The translations under genes and the position numbers were made by a program. A stretch of 64,000 nucleotides of DNA from Streptomyces sp. SirexAA-E (GTDB lineage Bacteria; Actinomycetota; Actinomycetes; Streptomycetales; Streptomycetaceae), in assembly GCF_000177195.2 (NCBI RefSeq), contig NC_015953.1:2108001-2172000 (forward strand), written 5' to 3'. Within the stretch, counting starts at the first letter, position 1, and each line of letters opens with the position of its first letter. The notes under the pieces are model-generated. The model saw only the letters and a list, made by a program, of their open reading frames with translations. It was not told the origin of the DNA and searched no databases. Shown piece after piece: positions 16,042 through 25,631 of this stretch.

Positions 16042-16070
16042 AAAGGCCCCCGCCGGAGCGGAGGCCTTTT
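16042..16070. terminator. Hairpin between the CAU tRNA and the MFS gene
   Basis: AAAGGCC at the left and GGCCTTTT at the right form a GC-rich imperfect stem around 16042-16070, flanked by A and T runs on both sides, so it can terminate transcription from the tRNA on the minus strand. Confidence 0.65.
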
Positions 16071-16112
16071 CTCTGCCACAGGTCGTAACGTTTCTGCCGA
16101 CGACCGAGTTGG

Positions 16113-16186
16113 TGGGGCGGGTGGGACTCGAACCCACGGCCGACGGATTATGAGTCCGCTGCTCTAACCGGCTGAGCTACCGCCCC
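16113..16186 (-). tRNA. tRNA with CAU anticodon, probably tRNA-Ile2 (alternatively elongator Met)
   Basis: The 74-nt cloverleaf folds fully: 7-bp acceptor GGGGCGG/CCGCCCC with discriminator A, D-arm GCTC-AGCCGGTTA-GAGC, anticodon loop CTCATAA, and T-arm with GGTTCGAGTCC. The anticodon is CAU. The G-U first pair of the anticodon stem and the GAGCAG context resemble lysidine-modified tRNA-Ile2 more than elongator Met, but sequence alone cannot settle this. The CCA end is not encoded. Confidence 0.9.
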
Positions 16187-16361
16187 GTTTCGGCGTGGCG
16201 CGTACAAGTGTGCGCGCCGTCTGCCGCAGCATAGCCGGTCATACGATCTCTCGCTGCGGATGGTCGGCTTCGCGTGACCATGAAGACAGCGCTGCGTGCT
16301 GCCCGGTTCCGGCCGTTGCGAGATTGCCCCGAAAGAGTCACCGGAGGGGTCGCCGGGAACG

Positions 16362-16386
16362 CGAAAAAGGGCCCCTAGGGGCCCTT
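16362..16386 (-). terminator. Rho-independent terminator after the tRNA-Asn pair
   Basis: A perfect 20-bp palindrome (16367-16386, AAGGGCCCCT and its complement) is followed on the minus strand by a run of T residues, just downstream of the last tRNA-Asn gene. Confidence 0.8.
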
Positions 16387-16396
16387 CTCCGTCTCG

Positions 16397-16469
16397 CTCC
16401 CCCGACTGGACTCGAACCAGTAACCCTCCGGTTAACAGCCGAATGCTCTGCCAATTGAGCTACAGGGGA
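16397..16469 (-). tRNA. tRNA-Asn (GUU), copy 2
   Basis: This 73-nt cloverleaf has acceptor TCCCCTG/CGGGGGA with discriminator G, anticodon loop CTGTTAA (GUU) and T-loop GGTTCGAGTCC. Its anticodon stem is TTCGG/CCGGA, with one G-U pair, unlike the fully paired stem of the other copy 5 bp away. Both are probably on one transcript ending at the 16362-16386 hairpin. Confidence 0.95.
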
Positions 16470-16474
16470 TCGCG

Positions 16475-16547
16475 CTCCCCCGACTGGACTCGAACCAGTA
16501 ACCTGCCGGTTAACAGCCGGCTGCTCTGCCAATTGAGCTACAGGGGA
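16475..16547 (-). tRNA. tRNA-Asn (GUU), copy 1
   Basis: This 73-nt cloverleaf has the same acceptor, D- and T-arms as its neighbour, but a perfect anticodon stem GCCGG/CCGGC around the CTGTTAA loop. It is first in the tandem pair on the minus strand. Confidence 0.95.
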
Positions 16548-16729
16548 TTGCTGCGGTGCCTCGAAACGAACCTCCCTGGCTGCTGCCGGGCGGCGCGTGC
16601 TCGCTGCGACACATACATTAGCGCAAGCAGGGGGGTGCTCCGCCAATCGGTATCGCCCGGGGTGATCTCGGGTGTCCCGGGGTAGGCGGGCAGGCACACG
16701 TCGCACAGAGCGAAGGAAGGGTGGCAGCC

Positions 16730-17041
16730 ATGCGGTACCGGCTCACGTTCATCGCCGGAGTGGCCCTGGGTTACGTGCTCGGCACGCGAGCCGGGCGCGA
16801 GCGTTACGAGCAGTTGAGGAAGGGCGCCCAGCGGCTGTCGGAGAACCCGGCGGTGCGCAACGCCGCGGAGTCCGCGGCGCAGGGCGGCAGGGACTTCGCC
16901 GGCAAGGCCTATCACTCGGTGAGTGAGAAGGTCGGCGACAGGGTGCCGGCCTCGGTCTCCGGCCGGGTGCGTTCGCTGCGGGAGCGCAGTGGGCACAACG
17001 GCCACGGTGCCGGCGACGACTGGGGCACCACCAACACCTGA
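16730..17041 (+). CDS. Small YtxH-like membrane-anchored protein
   Basis: The 103-residue protein begins with a single short hydrophobic segment (MRYRLTFIAGVALGYVLG) followed by TRAGRERYEQLRKGAQ and a long amphipathic, charged helix. This architecture is typical of YtxH/DUF-type stress proteins anchored to the membrane from inside. ATG 16730 is chosen over GTG 16721 because GGAAGG lies 9 bases upstream of it. It stands alone between the tRNA cluster and xylulokinase. Its function is unknown. Confidence 0.75.
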   Translation: MRYRLTFIAGVALGYVLGTRAGRERYEQLRKGAQRLSENPAVRNAAESAAQGGRDFAGKAYHSVSEKVGDRVPASVSGRVRSLRERSGHNGHGAGDDWGTTNT

Positions 17042-17158
17042 TCCGGCCCGCGCCGGGTGCCGAAGGGCGCCCGGTGCGGTGCCCGGCCCGGCGGCCTGTG
17101 ACGCGCCCCGCGGGGCGCCCGGTGCCGGACCGCTCCGCCGGTGCGGCAGAATCTGGGT

Positions 17159-18604
17159 ATGGGCATAGTCGCCGGCTTGGACAGTTCATCCGCCTTCACA
17201 CACATCGTCGTCTGCGACACGGACACCGGTGCGGTGCTGCGGCAGGGGTATGCCGCGCACCCCGTCGAGGCCAAGGCCTCCGAGGTGGACCCGCAGGCGT
17301 GGCTGCTCTCCCTCGGTGAGGCGGCCTCCGGGGGGCTCCTCGAAGGCGTGGAGGCCATCGGTGTGTCCGCGCAGCAGCACGGGCTGGTGCCGCTGGACCA
17401 CCAGGGAAATCTCGTACGCCCGGCGCTGCTGGGCAACGACCGGCGGGCTCAGGCCGCCGCCGCGGACCTGGTCGACGGGCTCGGTGGCCGGCAGGCCTGG
17501 GCCGAGGCCGTCGGATCCGTACCGCAGGCCACCCAGCCCGTGGCGAAGCTGCGCTGGCTGGCCCGGACCGAACCGGACCACGCCCAGCGCGTCGCGGCCG
17601 TCATGCAGCCGCACGACTGGCTGGTCTGGCAGCTCCTCGGCCGGCCCGCCCGCCGGACCACCGACCGCGGCGCGGCGTCCGGCACCGGTTACTGGTCGGC
17701 GGGGTCCGGTTCCTACCGGCCCGATCTCGTGGAACTCGCGCTCGGCCACCAGGCGGCGCTGCCCGAGGTGCTGGGTCCGGCCGACGCCTCCGGGACGACG
17801 CCCGAGGGGCTGCTGATCTCGGCGGGCACCGGCGAGACCATGGCGGCGGCCTTCGGGCTCGGGGTGGCCGTCGGCGACGCGGTGGTGTCGCTGGGCGCCT
17901 CGGGTTCGGTGATGGCCGTGCACCACGAGGCGCTGGCCGACCCGCACGGCATGATCACCTCGTTCGCCGACGCGACCGGGATGCACCTGCCGGTCGTCCA
18001 TACCTCCAACGCGGTGCGCGCGCTGCGCGGTACCGCCGAGATGCTGGGCCTGGACGGGCTGGAGGAGCTGTCGGAACTGGCGCTGAAGTCGACGCCGGGG
18101 GCCTCGGGGCTCGTCCTGCTGCCGTATCTGGAAGGCGAGCGCACCCCTCATCTGCCGCACACGGCGGGGACGTTGAGCGGGCTGCGGCGCGAGTCGATGA
18201 AGCCCGAGCATCTGGCGCGGGCCGCCTTCGAGGGCATGCTGTGCTCCCTCACGGACGCGCTGGACGTGCTGCGCGGCCGGGGTGTGGAGGTGCGGCGGGT
18301 CTTCCTGCTGGGTGCGGCGGCCGAGCTGCCGGCCGTACAGGCCCTGGCCCCCGCGGTGTTCGGTACGCAGGTCGTCGTGCCGCAGCCCGAGCAGTACGCG
18401 GCGCTGGGCGCGGCCCGGCAGGCGGCATGGGCGCTGGGGGTCTCGCGGGGCACGCTCGACGCGCGGACTCCCCCCGCGTGGCGGGGCGCGGCGGCGCAGG
18501 TGCTGGAGCCCGGCGAGGAGCTGCCGGTGGGCCGGGCCGTTCGGCAGCAGTACGGAGCGACCCGGGACCAGGTCCACCCGGGGGCCTTCGGGGACGCGGT
18601 CTGA
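17159..18604 (+). CDS. xylB: Xylulokinase, FGGY family
   Basis: The 481-residue kinase phosphorylates D-xylulose to xylulose 5-phosphate, the entry into the pentose phosphate pathway. It has the FGGY N-terminal phosphate loop (AGLDSSSAFTHIVV), the substrate region GVSAQQHGLVPLD, and C-terminal LGAAAELPAVQALAPAVFG. ATG 17159 starts the conserved region; an in-frame GTG at 17141 is the alternative. A CAGAAT box at 17146-17151 would give a nearly leaderless transcript. xylA is not adjacent. It fits with the sugar permease and arabinofuranosidase at the window start. Confidence 0.88.
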   Translation: MGIVAGLDSSSAFTHIVVCDTDTGAVLRQGYAAHPVEAKASEVDPQAWLLSLGEAASGGLLEGVEAIGVSAQQHGLVPLDHQGNLVRPALLGNDRRAQAAAADLVDGLGGRQAWAEAVGSVPQATQPVAKLRWLARTEPDHAQRVAAVMQPHDWLVWQLLGRPARRTTDRGAASGTGYWSAGSGSYRPDLVELALGHQAALPEVLGPADASGTTPEGLLISAGTGETMAAAFGLGVAVGDAVVSLGASGSVMAVHHEALADPHGMITSFADATGMHLPVVHTSNAVRALRGTAEMLGLDGLEELSELALKSTPGASGLVLLPYLEGERTPHLPHTAGTLSGLRRESMKPEHLARAAFEGMLCSLTDALDVLRGRGVEVRRVFLLGAAAELPAVQALAPAVFGTQVVVPQPEQYAALGAARQAAWALGVSRGTLDARTPPAWRGAAAQVLEPGEELPVGRAVRQQYGATRDQVHPGAFGDAV

Positions 18605-18711
18605 CGGACCCGGGGTTTTGACCCGGGTTTGGGGAAAAGCGTTGGTACTCGCGGTGCGGCGTGCCGCAAGATGGATCGGCCTCTGCCCTTCGCCGACTCC
18701 GAGAGACCCGT

Positions 18712-20445
18712 GTGCTCATAAAACTCCTGCGGACCTACCTGGGGCCGTACAGACGACCGATCCTGCTGCTGGTGGCACTCCAGTTCCTGCAGACCTGCGC
18801 CAGCCTCTATCTGCCCAGCCTCAACGCGGACATCATCGACAACGGTGTCGTCCAGGGCGACACGGGCTACATCCTGGAGTTCGGCGGTGTGATGATCGCC
18901 GTCAGTGTCGTCCAGGTCCTCTGCAACGTGGGCGCGGTGTACTTCGGCGCCCGTACCGCGTCCGCGCTCGGACGCGATGTGCGGGCGTCGGTCTTCTCCC
19001 GGGTGCAGTCCTTCTCGGCGCGTGAGGTGGGGCGGTTCGGCGCGCCTTCGCTGATCACGCGTACGACGAACGACGTCCAGCAGATCCAGATGCTCGTGCT
19101 GATGTCCTTCACGCTGATGGTGTCGGCCCCCATCATGTGCGTCGGCGGCATCGTCATGGCGCTGGGTCAGGACGTGAAGCTGTCGGCGGTGCTGCTGGCG
19201 GTGGTGCCGGTGCTCGGTATCGCGGTGAGCCTCATCGTGAAGCGGATGCGGCCTCTGTTCCGCACGATGCAGACGCGGCTGGACACGGTGAACCGGGTGC
19301 TGCGCGAGCAGATCACCGGTAACCGGGTGATCCGCGCGTTCGTCCGCGACGACTACGAGGAGAAGCGTTTCGGTGGGGCCAACACCGAGCTGACGGCCGT
19401 GGCCCTGTCGACCGGCCGGCTGATGGCGCTGATGTTCCCGACCGTGATGACGGTGGTGAACGTCTCGTCCGTCGCCGTCGTCTGGTTCGGTGCGCACCGC
19501 ATCGACAGCGGCGGGATGGAGATCGGCGCGCTGACCGCGTTCATCGCGTATCTGATGCAGATCGTCATGTCGGTGATGATGGCCACCTTCATGTTCATGA
19601 TGGTGCCGCGTGCCGAGGTCTGCGCCGAGCGCATACAGGAGGTCCTGGAGACGGAGTCGAGCGTGGTCCCGCCGAAGGACCCGGTCACCGAGCTGCGCAC
19701 CCACGGCCATCTGGAGATACGGGGCGCCGAGTTCCGTTACCCGGGTGCCGAGGAGCCGGTGCTGAGGTCGGTCGACCTGGTGGCTCGGCCCGGCGAGACG
19801 ACCGCGGTCATCGGGTCGACGGGCAGCGGGAAGTCGACGCTGCTCGGGCTCGTACCGCGGCTGTTCGACGCGACGGGCGGCGACGTGCTCGTCGGCGGCC
19901 GGGACGTGCGGACGCTGGACCCGGCCCTGCTGGCGAGGTCGGTGAGCCTGGTCCCGCAGAAGCCGTACCTCTTCTCCGGGACGGTCGCGACGAACCTGCG
20001 CTACGGCAACCCGGACGCCACCGACGAGGAGCTGTGGCACGCCCTGGAGGTGGCTCAGGCGAAGGAGTTCGTGGAGCGGCTGGAGCACGGTCTCGACGCG
20101 CCGATCGCGCAGGGCGGCACCAATGTCTCCGGCGGTCAGCGGCAGCGGCTCGCCATCGCGCGGACGCTGGTGCAGCGGCCGGAGATCTACCTCTTCGACG
20201 ACTCGTTCTCGGCCCTGGACTACGCGACGGACGCCGCGCTGCGCTCCGCGCTGTCCCGGGAGACGGCCGGGGCGACCGTGGTGATCGTGGCGCAGCGGGT
20301 GTCCACGATCCGTGACGCAGACCGGATCCTGGTGCTGGACGAGGGCCGGGTCGTCGGCGCGGGCAGCCACCACGAGCTGATGGACGGCAACGAAACCTAC
20401 CGGGAGATCGTGCTCTCCCAGCTGACGGAAGCGGAGGCCGCCTGA
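18712..20445 (+). CDS. Heterodimeric ABC exporter subunit with degenerate catalytic site
   Basis: This 577-residue half-transporter has six N-terminal transmembrane helices and a nucleotide-binding domain. Walker A is GSTGSGKST (368-376), the signature is VSGGQRQ, and Walker B ends in Asp496-Asp497, with Asp where the catalytic Glu should be. The GTG start at 18712 follows a GAGAGA box. Its stop overlaps the ATG of the second subunit (TGATG). The pair resembles mycobacterial Rv1272c/Rv1273c and LmrCD-type exporters that move lipids or drugs outward; the substrate is unknown. Confidence 0.9.
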   Translation: MLIKLLRTYLGPYRRPILLLVALQFLQTCASLYLPSLNADIIDNGVVQGDTGYILEFGGVMIAVSVVQVLCNVGAVYFGARTASALGRDVRASVFSRVQSFSAREVGRFGAPSLITRTTNDVQQIQMLVLMSFTLMVSAPIMCVGGIVMALGQDVKLSAVLLAVVPVLGIAVSLIVKRMRPLFRTMQTRLDTVNRVLREQITGNRVIRAFVRDDYEEKRFGGANTELTAVALSTGRLMALMFPTVMTVVNVSSVAVVWFGAHRIDSGGMEIGALTAFIAYLMQIVMSVMMATFMFMMVPRAEVCAERIQEVLETESSVVPPKDPVTELRTHGHLEIRGAEFRYPGAEEPVLRSVDLVARPGETTAVIGSTGSGKSTLLGLVPRLFDATGGDVLVGGRDVRTLDPALLARSVSLVPQKPYLFSGTVATNLRYGNPDATDEELWHALEVAQAKEFVERLEHGLDAPIAQGGTNVSGGQRQRLAIARTLVQRPEIYLFDDSFSALDYATDAALRSALSRETAGATVVIVAQRVSTIRDADRILVLDEGRVVGAGSHHELMDGNETYREIVLSQLTEAEAA

Positions 20446-22364
20446 TGGCAGGGCCGGGCGGACGGATGATGGGGCCGACCGAGCGGTCGGCGGACTTCAA
20501 GGGGTCGGGCAAGCGGCTGCTGGGGCGGTTCAGCAAGGAACGGTCCTCGCTGTACCTGATGCTGGGGGCCGGCACGCTGAGCGTGGCGCTCTCGGTGGTC
20601 GGGCCGAAGATCCTCGGCATCGCCACCGACCTGATCTTCGCGGGGATCGTCGGCCGGCAGATGCCGGAGGGCACGTCGAAGGACCAGGCCATCGACGGTC
20701 TGCGTGAGCGGGGCGACGACGGGCTCGCCGACATGCTGAGCGGGGTCGACTTCGTGCCCGGTGACGGCATCGACTTCCACGCGGTGGGCAACGTCCTGCT
20801 GGCGACGCTGGCGGTGTACGTCGGCGCGGGGCTGCTGATGCTGGTCTCGTCCCGGGTGTCGATCCGGATCATCAACCGGGTCGTCTTCCAGCTCCGCGAG
20901 GATCTCCAGTCGAAGCTGGCGCGGCTGCCGCTGTCGTACTTCGACCGGCAGAAGCGCGGCGAGGTGCTCAGCCGGGCGACGAACGACATAGACAACATCT
21001 CGCAGACGCTCCAGCAGACGATGGGCCAGCTCGTCAACTCCCTGCTGACCATCGTCGGCGTGCTGATCATGATGTTCTGGATCTCGCCGCTGCTCGCCCT
21101 GGTGGCGCTGATCACGATCCCCCTGTCGGCGCTGGTGGCGGCGCGGGTCGGGAAGCGGTCGCAGCCGCAGTTCGTGGCGCAGTGGCAGGTGACGGGCAAG
21201 CTCAACGCGCACATCGAGGAGATGTACACCGGCCACGCCCTGGTGAAGGTCTTCGGGCGGCAGGAGGAGTCCGCGAGGGACTTCGCCGAGCAGAACGACG
21301 CGCTGTACCGGGCGGGCTTCAAGGCCCAGTTCAACAGCGGGATCATGCAGCCGCTGATGATGTTCGTGTCCAACCTGAACTATGTGCTGGTCGCGGTCGT
21401 CGGCGGGCTGCGGGTGGCCTCGGGTGCGCTGTCGATCGGTGACGTGCAGGCGTTCATCCAGTACTCGCGGCAGTTCTCGATGCCGCTGACGCAGGTCGCC
21501 TCGATGGCCAACCTGCTCCAGTCGGGCGTCGCGTCGGCCGAGCGCGTCTTCGAGCTGCTGGACGCCGAGGAGCAGGGCCCGGACCCGGTCGAGGCCGAGC
21601 GGCCGAAGGAGCTGCGCGGCAGCGTCGTCCTGGAGAAGGTGTCCTTCCGGTACGACCCGGAGAAGCCGCTCATCGAGGACCTGTCGCTGCGTGTGGAGCC
21701 GGGGCAGACGGTGGCGATCGTGGGTCCGACCGGCGCCGGCAAGACGACGCTGGTCAATCTGCTGATGCGGTTCTACGAGGTGACGGGCGGACGGATCACC
21801 CTGGACGGCGTCGACGTGTCGAAGATGTCGCGCGACGGGCTGCGCTCCGGCATAGGCATGGTCCTCCAGGACACCTGGCTGTTCGGCGGCACGATCGCGG
21901 AGAACATCGCGTACGGCGCCTCGCGCGAGGTCAGCCGCGAGGAGGTGGAGGAGGCGGCGAAGGCGGCCCACGCCGACCGCTTCGTCCGTACCCTGCCCGA
22001 GGGCTACGACACCGTGCTCGACGACGAGGGGTCCGGGGTCAGCGCGGGCGAGAAGCAGCTGATCACCATCGCCCGGGCGTTCCTGTCGGACCCGGTGATC
22101 CTGGTGCTCGACGAGGCCACCAGCTCGGTGGACACCCGGACCGAGGTGCTGATCCAGAAGGCGATGGCCCGCCTCGCGCACGGCCGTACGAGCTTCGTGA
22201 TCGCCCACCGGCTCTCCACCATCCGGGACGCGGACGTGATCCTGGTGATGGAGGACGGCTCGATCGTCGAGCAGGGCACGCACGCCGAGCTGCTGGCGGC
22301 GACGGGCGCGTACGCCCGGCTCTACGCGGCGCAGTTCGCCGAGGCGCCGGCCGCGGTCGACTGA
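20445..22364 (+). CDS. Heterodimeric ABC exporter subunit with catalytic Walker B
   Basis: This 639-residue half-transporter has an N-terminal extension of about 45 residues, six membrane helices and an ATPase domain. Walker A is GPTGAGKTT; Walker B has the full Asp556-Glu557 pair (VLDEATSSVD); but the signature reads VSAGE (532-536) instead of LSGGQ. This complements the partner: the competent site uses this Walker B with the partner signature, while the degenerate site combines the partner Asp497 with this altered signature. The start overlaps the upstream stop, so the two are made in equal amounts. It converges with hrdA. Confidence 0.92.
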   Translation: MAGPGGRMMGPTERSADFKGSGKRLLGRFSKERSSLYLMLGAGTLSVALSVVGPKILGIATDLIFAGIVGRQMPEGTSKDQAIDGLRERGDDGLADMLSGVDFVPGDGIDFHAVGNVLLATLAVYVGAGLLMLVSSRVSIRIINRVVFQLREDLQSKLARLPLSYFDRQKRGEVLSRATNDIDNISQTLQQTMGQLVNSLLTIVGVLIMMFWISPLLALVALITIPLSALVAARVGKRSQPQFVAQWQVTGKLNAHIEEMYTGHALVKVFGRQEESARDFAEQNDALYRAGFKAQFNSGIMQPLMMFVSNLNYVLVAVVGGLRVASGALSIGDVQAFIQYSRQFSMPLTQVASMANLLQSGVASAERVFELLDAEEQGPDPVEAERPKELRGSVVLEKVSFRYDPEKPLIEDLSLRVEPGQTVAIVGPTGAGKTTLVNLLMRFYEVTGGRITLDGVDVSKMSRDGLRSGIGMVLQDTWLFGGTIAENIAYGASREVSREEVEEAAKAAHADRFVRTLPEGYDTVLDDEGSGVSAGEKQLITIARAFLSDPVILVLDEATSSVDTRTEVLIQKAMARLAHGRTSFVIAHRLSTIRDADVILVMEDGSIVEQGTHAELLAATGAYARLYAAQFAEAPAAVD

Positions 22365-22395
22365 CCGGGGCGTGGTACGCCGACCGGTTCCGGGG

Positions 22396-23463
<1,068 letters not shown>

Positions 23464-23618
23464 GGGGGCGACCTCCAGGTGATCGGACCCTCTTCCGGCC
23501 TCGCCCGCGACAGCGGGAGGCCGTCAAGCACCGGCCTCCAGTGTGGCGTACGGCACATCGCCGCCACGAGGGGCGTGCGGTGACTTTCTGGGGCCGGAGC
23601 GTGACCGGCCGCGGTCGC

Positions 23619-25526
23619 TCAGAGCGCCGCTGCTCCGTGGCTGCGCAGGGACTCGGCGTACTGCTGGAGGACCCACACCTCGTTCTGCGCGGCGGCGAGG
23701 TGGTCGGGGGCCACGTTGTGGCCGAGGCGGGCGAGGCTGCCCTGGACGTCGTGGATCCTGCGGTCGACGGCGCGCAGCCGGACCTGGACGAGCTGCATGC
23801 CGGCGTACGTCTCGTCGATGGACTTGCCGTGGAAGACCTCGACGGCGAGCTCGGTGACCAGGTTGCGCACGGTGTCGTCGGGGGCGGCGTCCAGGACGGC
23901 CGCCAGGTAGTCGCGGGTCTCGGCCAGGCCCTGCTCGGCGCCGCCCGCCTCCGCGATGCAGCGGCGCACCGCCGCGTAGGGCGGGGCGGTGAACTCGTCC
24001 TCCCCGTAGGCGTCGAAGGCCGGGGCGACCAGGGCGGGCTTCTGCAGGGCCAGCTTGAGCAGCTCCCGTTCGGTGCGGTGGGCGGGACTGCGGAGGTTGA
24101 GCGCGGGGCCCGAGGGCGGCCTCGGGGCGCTCGCCTGGTGCTGCCCGCTGCCACCGCGGGAGGGGCCGCCGGGCGCGGGGCCGCGCTCGCCCCGGTCGCG
24201 GGCCCAGCGGGCAAGCTGGCCGACGCGCTTGACGACGAACTGGGTGTCGAGGATGCCCAGCAGTCCGGCCAGCTGGACGGCGACCTCGTGCTGCGAGGAG
24301 CTGTTCTTGATCCGGGCGACGACGGGCGCCGCCTCGTCGAGCGCGGCGGCGCGGCCCGCGGGGGTCTCCAGGTCGTACCGGCCGACGATCTGGCGGAGCG
24401 CGAACTCGAAGAGCGGGGTGCGGGGTTCGACCAGGTCGCGGACGGCGTCGTCGCCCTTGGCGAGGCGCAGGTCGCACGGGTCCATGTTGTCCGGGGCGAT
24501 GGCGATGTACGTCTCGGCGGCGAACTTCTGGTCGTCCTCGAACGCGCGCAGCGCGGCCTTCTGTCCGGCGGCGTCGCCGTCGAAGGTGAAGATCACGCGG
24601 GCGCTGCCGTTGTCCATCAGGAGCCGGCGCAGGATCTTGATGTGGTCGTTGCCGAAGGAGGTGCCGCAGGTGGCGATGGCGGTGGTGACCCCGGCCAGGT
24701 GGCAGGCCATGACGTCGGTGTAGCCCTCGACGACGACGGCGCGGCTGGCCTTGGCGATGTCCTTCTTGGCCAGGTCGATGCCGTAGAGCACCTGGGACTT
24801 CTTGTAGATCGCGGTCTCGGGGGTGTTGAGGTACTTGGGGCCGTTGTCGTCGTCGCGGAGCTTGCGGGCGCCGAAGCCGACGGTGTCCCCGGAGGTGTCG
24901 CTGATCGGCCACATCAGCCGGCCGCGGAAGCGGTCGATGGGGCCGCGCCGGCCGTCCTGGGAGAGGCCGGAGGAGATGAGCTCACGGTCGCTGAAGCCCT
25001 TGCCGCGCAGGTAGCGGGTGAGGTGGTCCCAGCCGGCCGGGCTGTAGCCGACGCCGAAGTGGGCCGCGGCGTCCTGGTCGAAGCCGCGCTCCGCGAGGAA
25101 CCTGCGGCCGATCTCGGCCTCGGCGCCGTTCAGCTGCTCGCGGTAGAAGTCGGCGGCGATCTTGTGCGCCTCGACCAGCCGGATCCGTTCGCCGCGCTGG
25201 TGGGAGGGGTTGTAGCCGCCTTCCTCGTACCGCAGGGTGATGCCCGCCTGGCCGGCGAGGCGTTCGACCGTCTCGGAGAAGGTGAGGTGGTCGATCTTCA
25301 TCACGAAGGCGATCGTGTCGCCGCCCTCCTGGCACCCGAAGCAGTGGAAGAGACCCTTGCTCGGGCTGACCTGGAAGGAGGGGGACTTCTCGTCGTGGAA
25401 GGGGCACAGGCCCTTGAGGTTACCCCCGCCGGCGTTGCGCAGTTGGAGGTACTCGGAGACGACGGCGTCGATCGGGACCGCGTCCCGGACCGCCTTCACG
25501 TCGTCGTCATTGATCCTGCCTGCCAC
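23619..25526 (-). CDS. dnaG: DNA primase
   Basis: This 635-residue enzyme makes RNA primers at the replication fork. The N-terminal zinc ribbon is Cys41-His44 and Cys62-Cys65 (CPFHDEKSPSF, CFGCQ); the TOPRIM core has VVVEGYTDVMA and FDGDAAG; a C-terminal helicase-binding domain follows a Pro/Ser/Gly-rich linker (about residues 430-470). The GTG at 25524-25526 starts the conserved MAGRINDDDVKAVR. It stands as a single minus-strand gene downstream of a reductase gene and its terminator. Confidence 0.97.
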   Translation of the reverse strand: MAGRINDDDVKAVRDAVPIDAVVSEYLQLRNAGGGNLKGLCPFHDEKSPSFQVSPSKGLFHCFGCQEGGDTIAFVMKIDHLTFSETVERLAGQAGITLRYEEGGYNPSHQRGERIRLVEAHKIAADFYREQLNGAEAEIGRRFLAERGFDQDAAAHFGVGYSPAGWDHLTRYLRGKGFSDRELISSGLSQDGRRGPIDRFRGRLMWPISDTSGDTVGFGARKLRDDDNGPKYLNTPETAIYKKSQVLYGIDLAKKDIAKASRAVVVEGYTDVMACHLAGVTTAIATCGTSFGNDHIKILRRLLMDNGSARVIFTFDGDAAGQKAALRAFEDDQKFAAETYIAIAPDNMDPCDLRLAKGDDAVRDLVEPRTPLFEFALRQIVGRYDLETPAGRAAALDEAAPVVARIKNSSSQHEVAVQLAGLLGILDTQFVVKRVGQLARWARDRGERGPAPGGPSRGGSGQHQASAPRPPSGPALNLRSPAHRTERELLKLALQKPALVAPAFDAYGEDEFTAPPYAAVRRCIAEAGGAEQGLAETRDYLAAVLDAAPDDTVRNLVTELAVEVFHGKSIDETYAGMQLVQVRLRAVDRRIHDVQGSLARLGHNVAPDHLAAAQNEVWVLQQYAESLRSHGAAAL

Positions 25527-25568
25527 GCGTGAAGTCTACGGGCTGGCCGGGCGGTACCGGCCGGGCGT

Positions 25569-25606
25569 CCGGACCGGCCGGCCACCGGGGCGGCCGGCCG
25601 GTCCGG
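25569..25606 (-). terminator. Hairpin downstream of the FAD reductase
   Basis: A perfect 15-bp stem (CCGGACCGGCCGGCC at 25569-25583 with its complement at 25592-25606) lies between the reductase stop and the dnaG start. Confidence 0.65.
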
Positions 25607-25631
25607 GCGTCCCCGGTGTCCCGGCCGGGGC

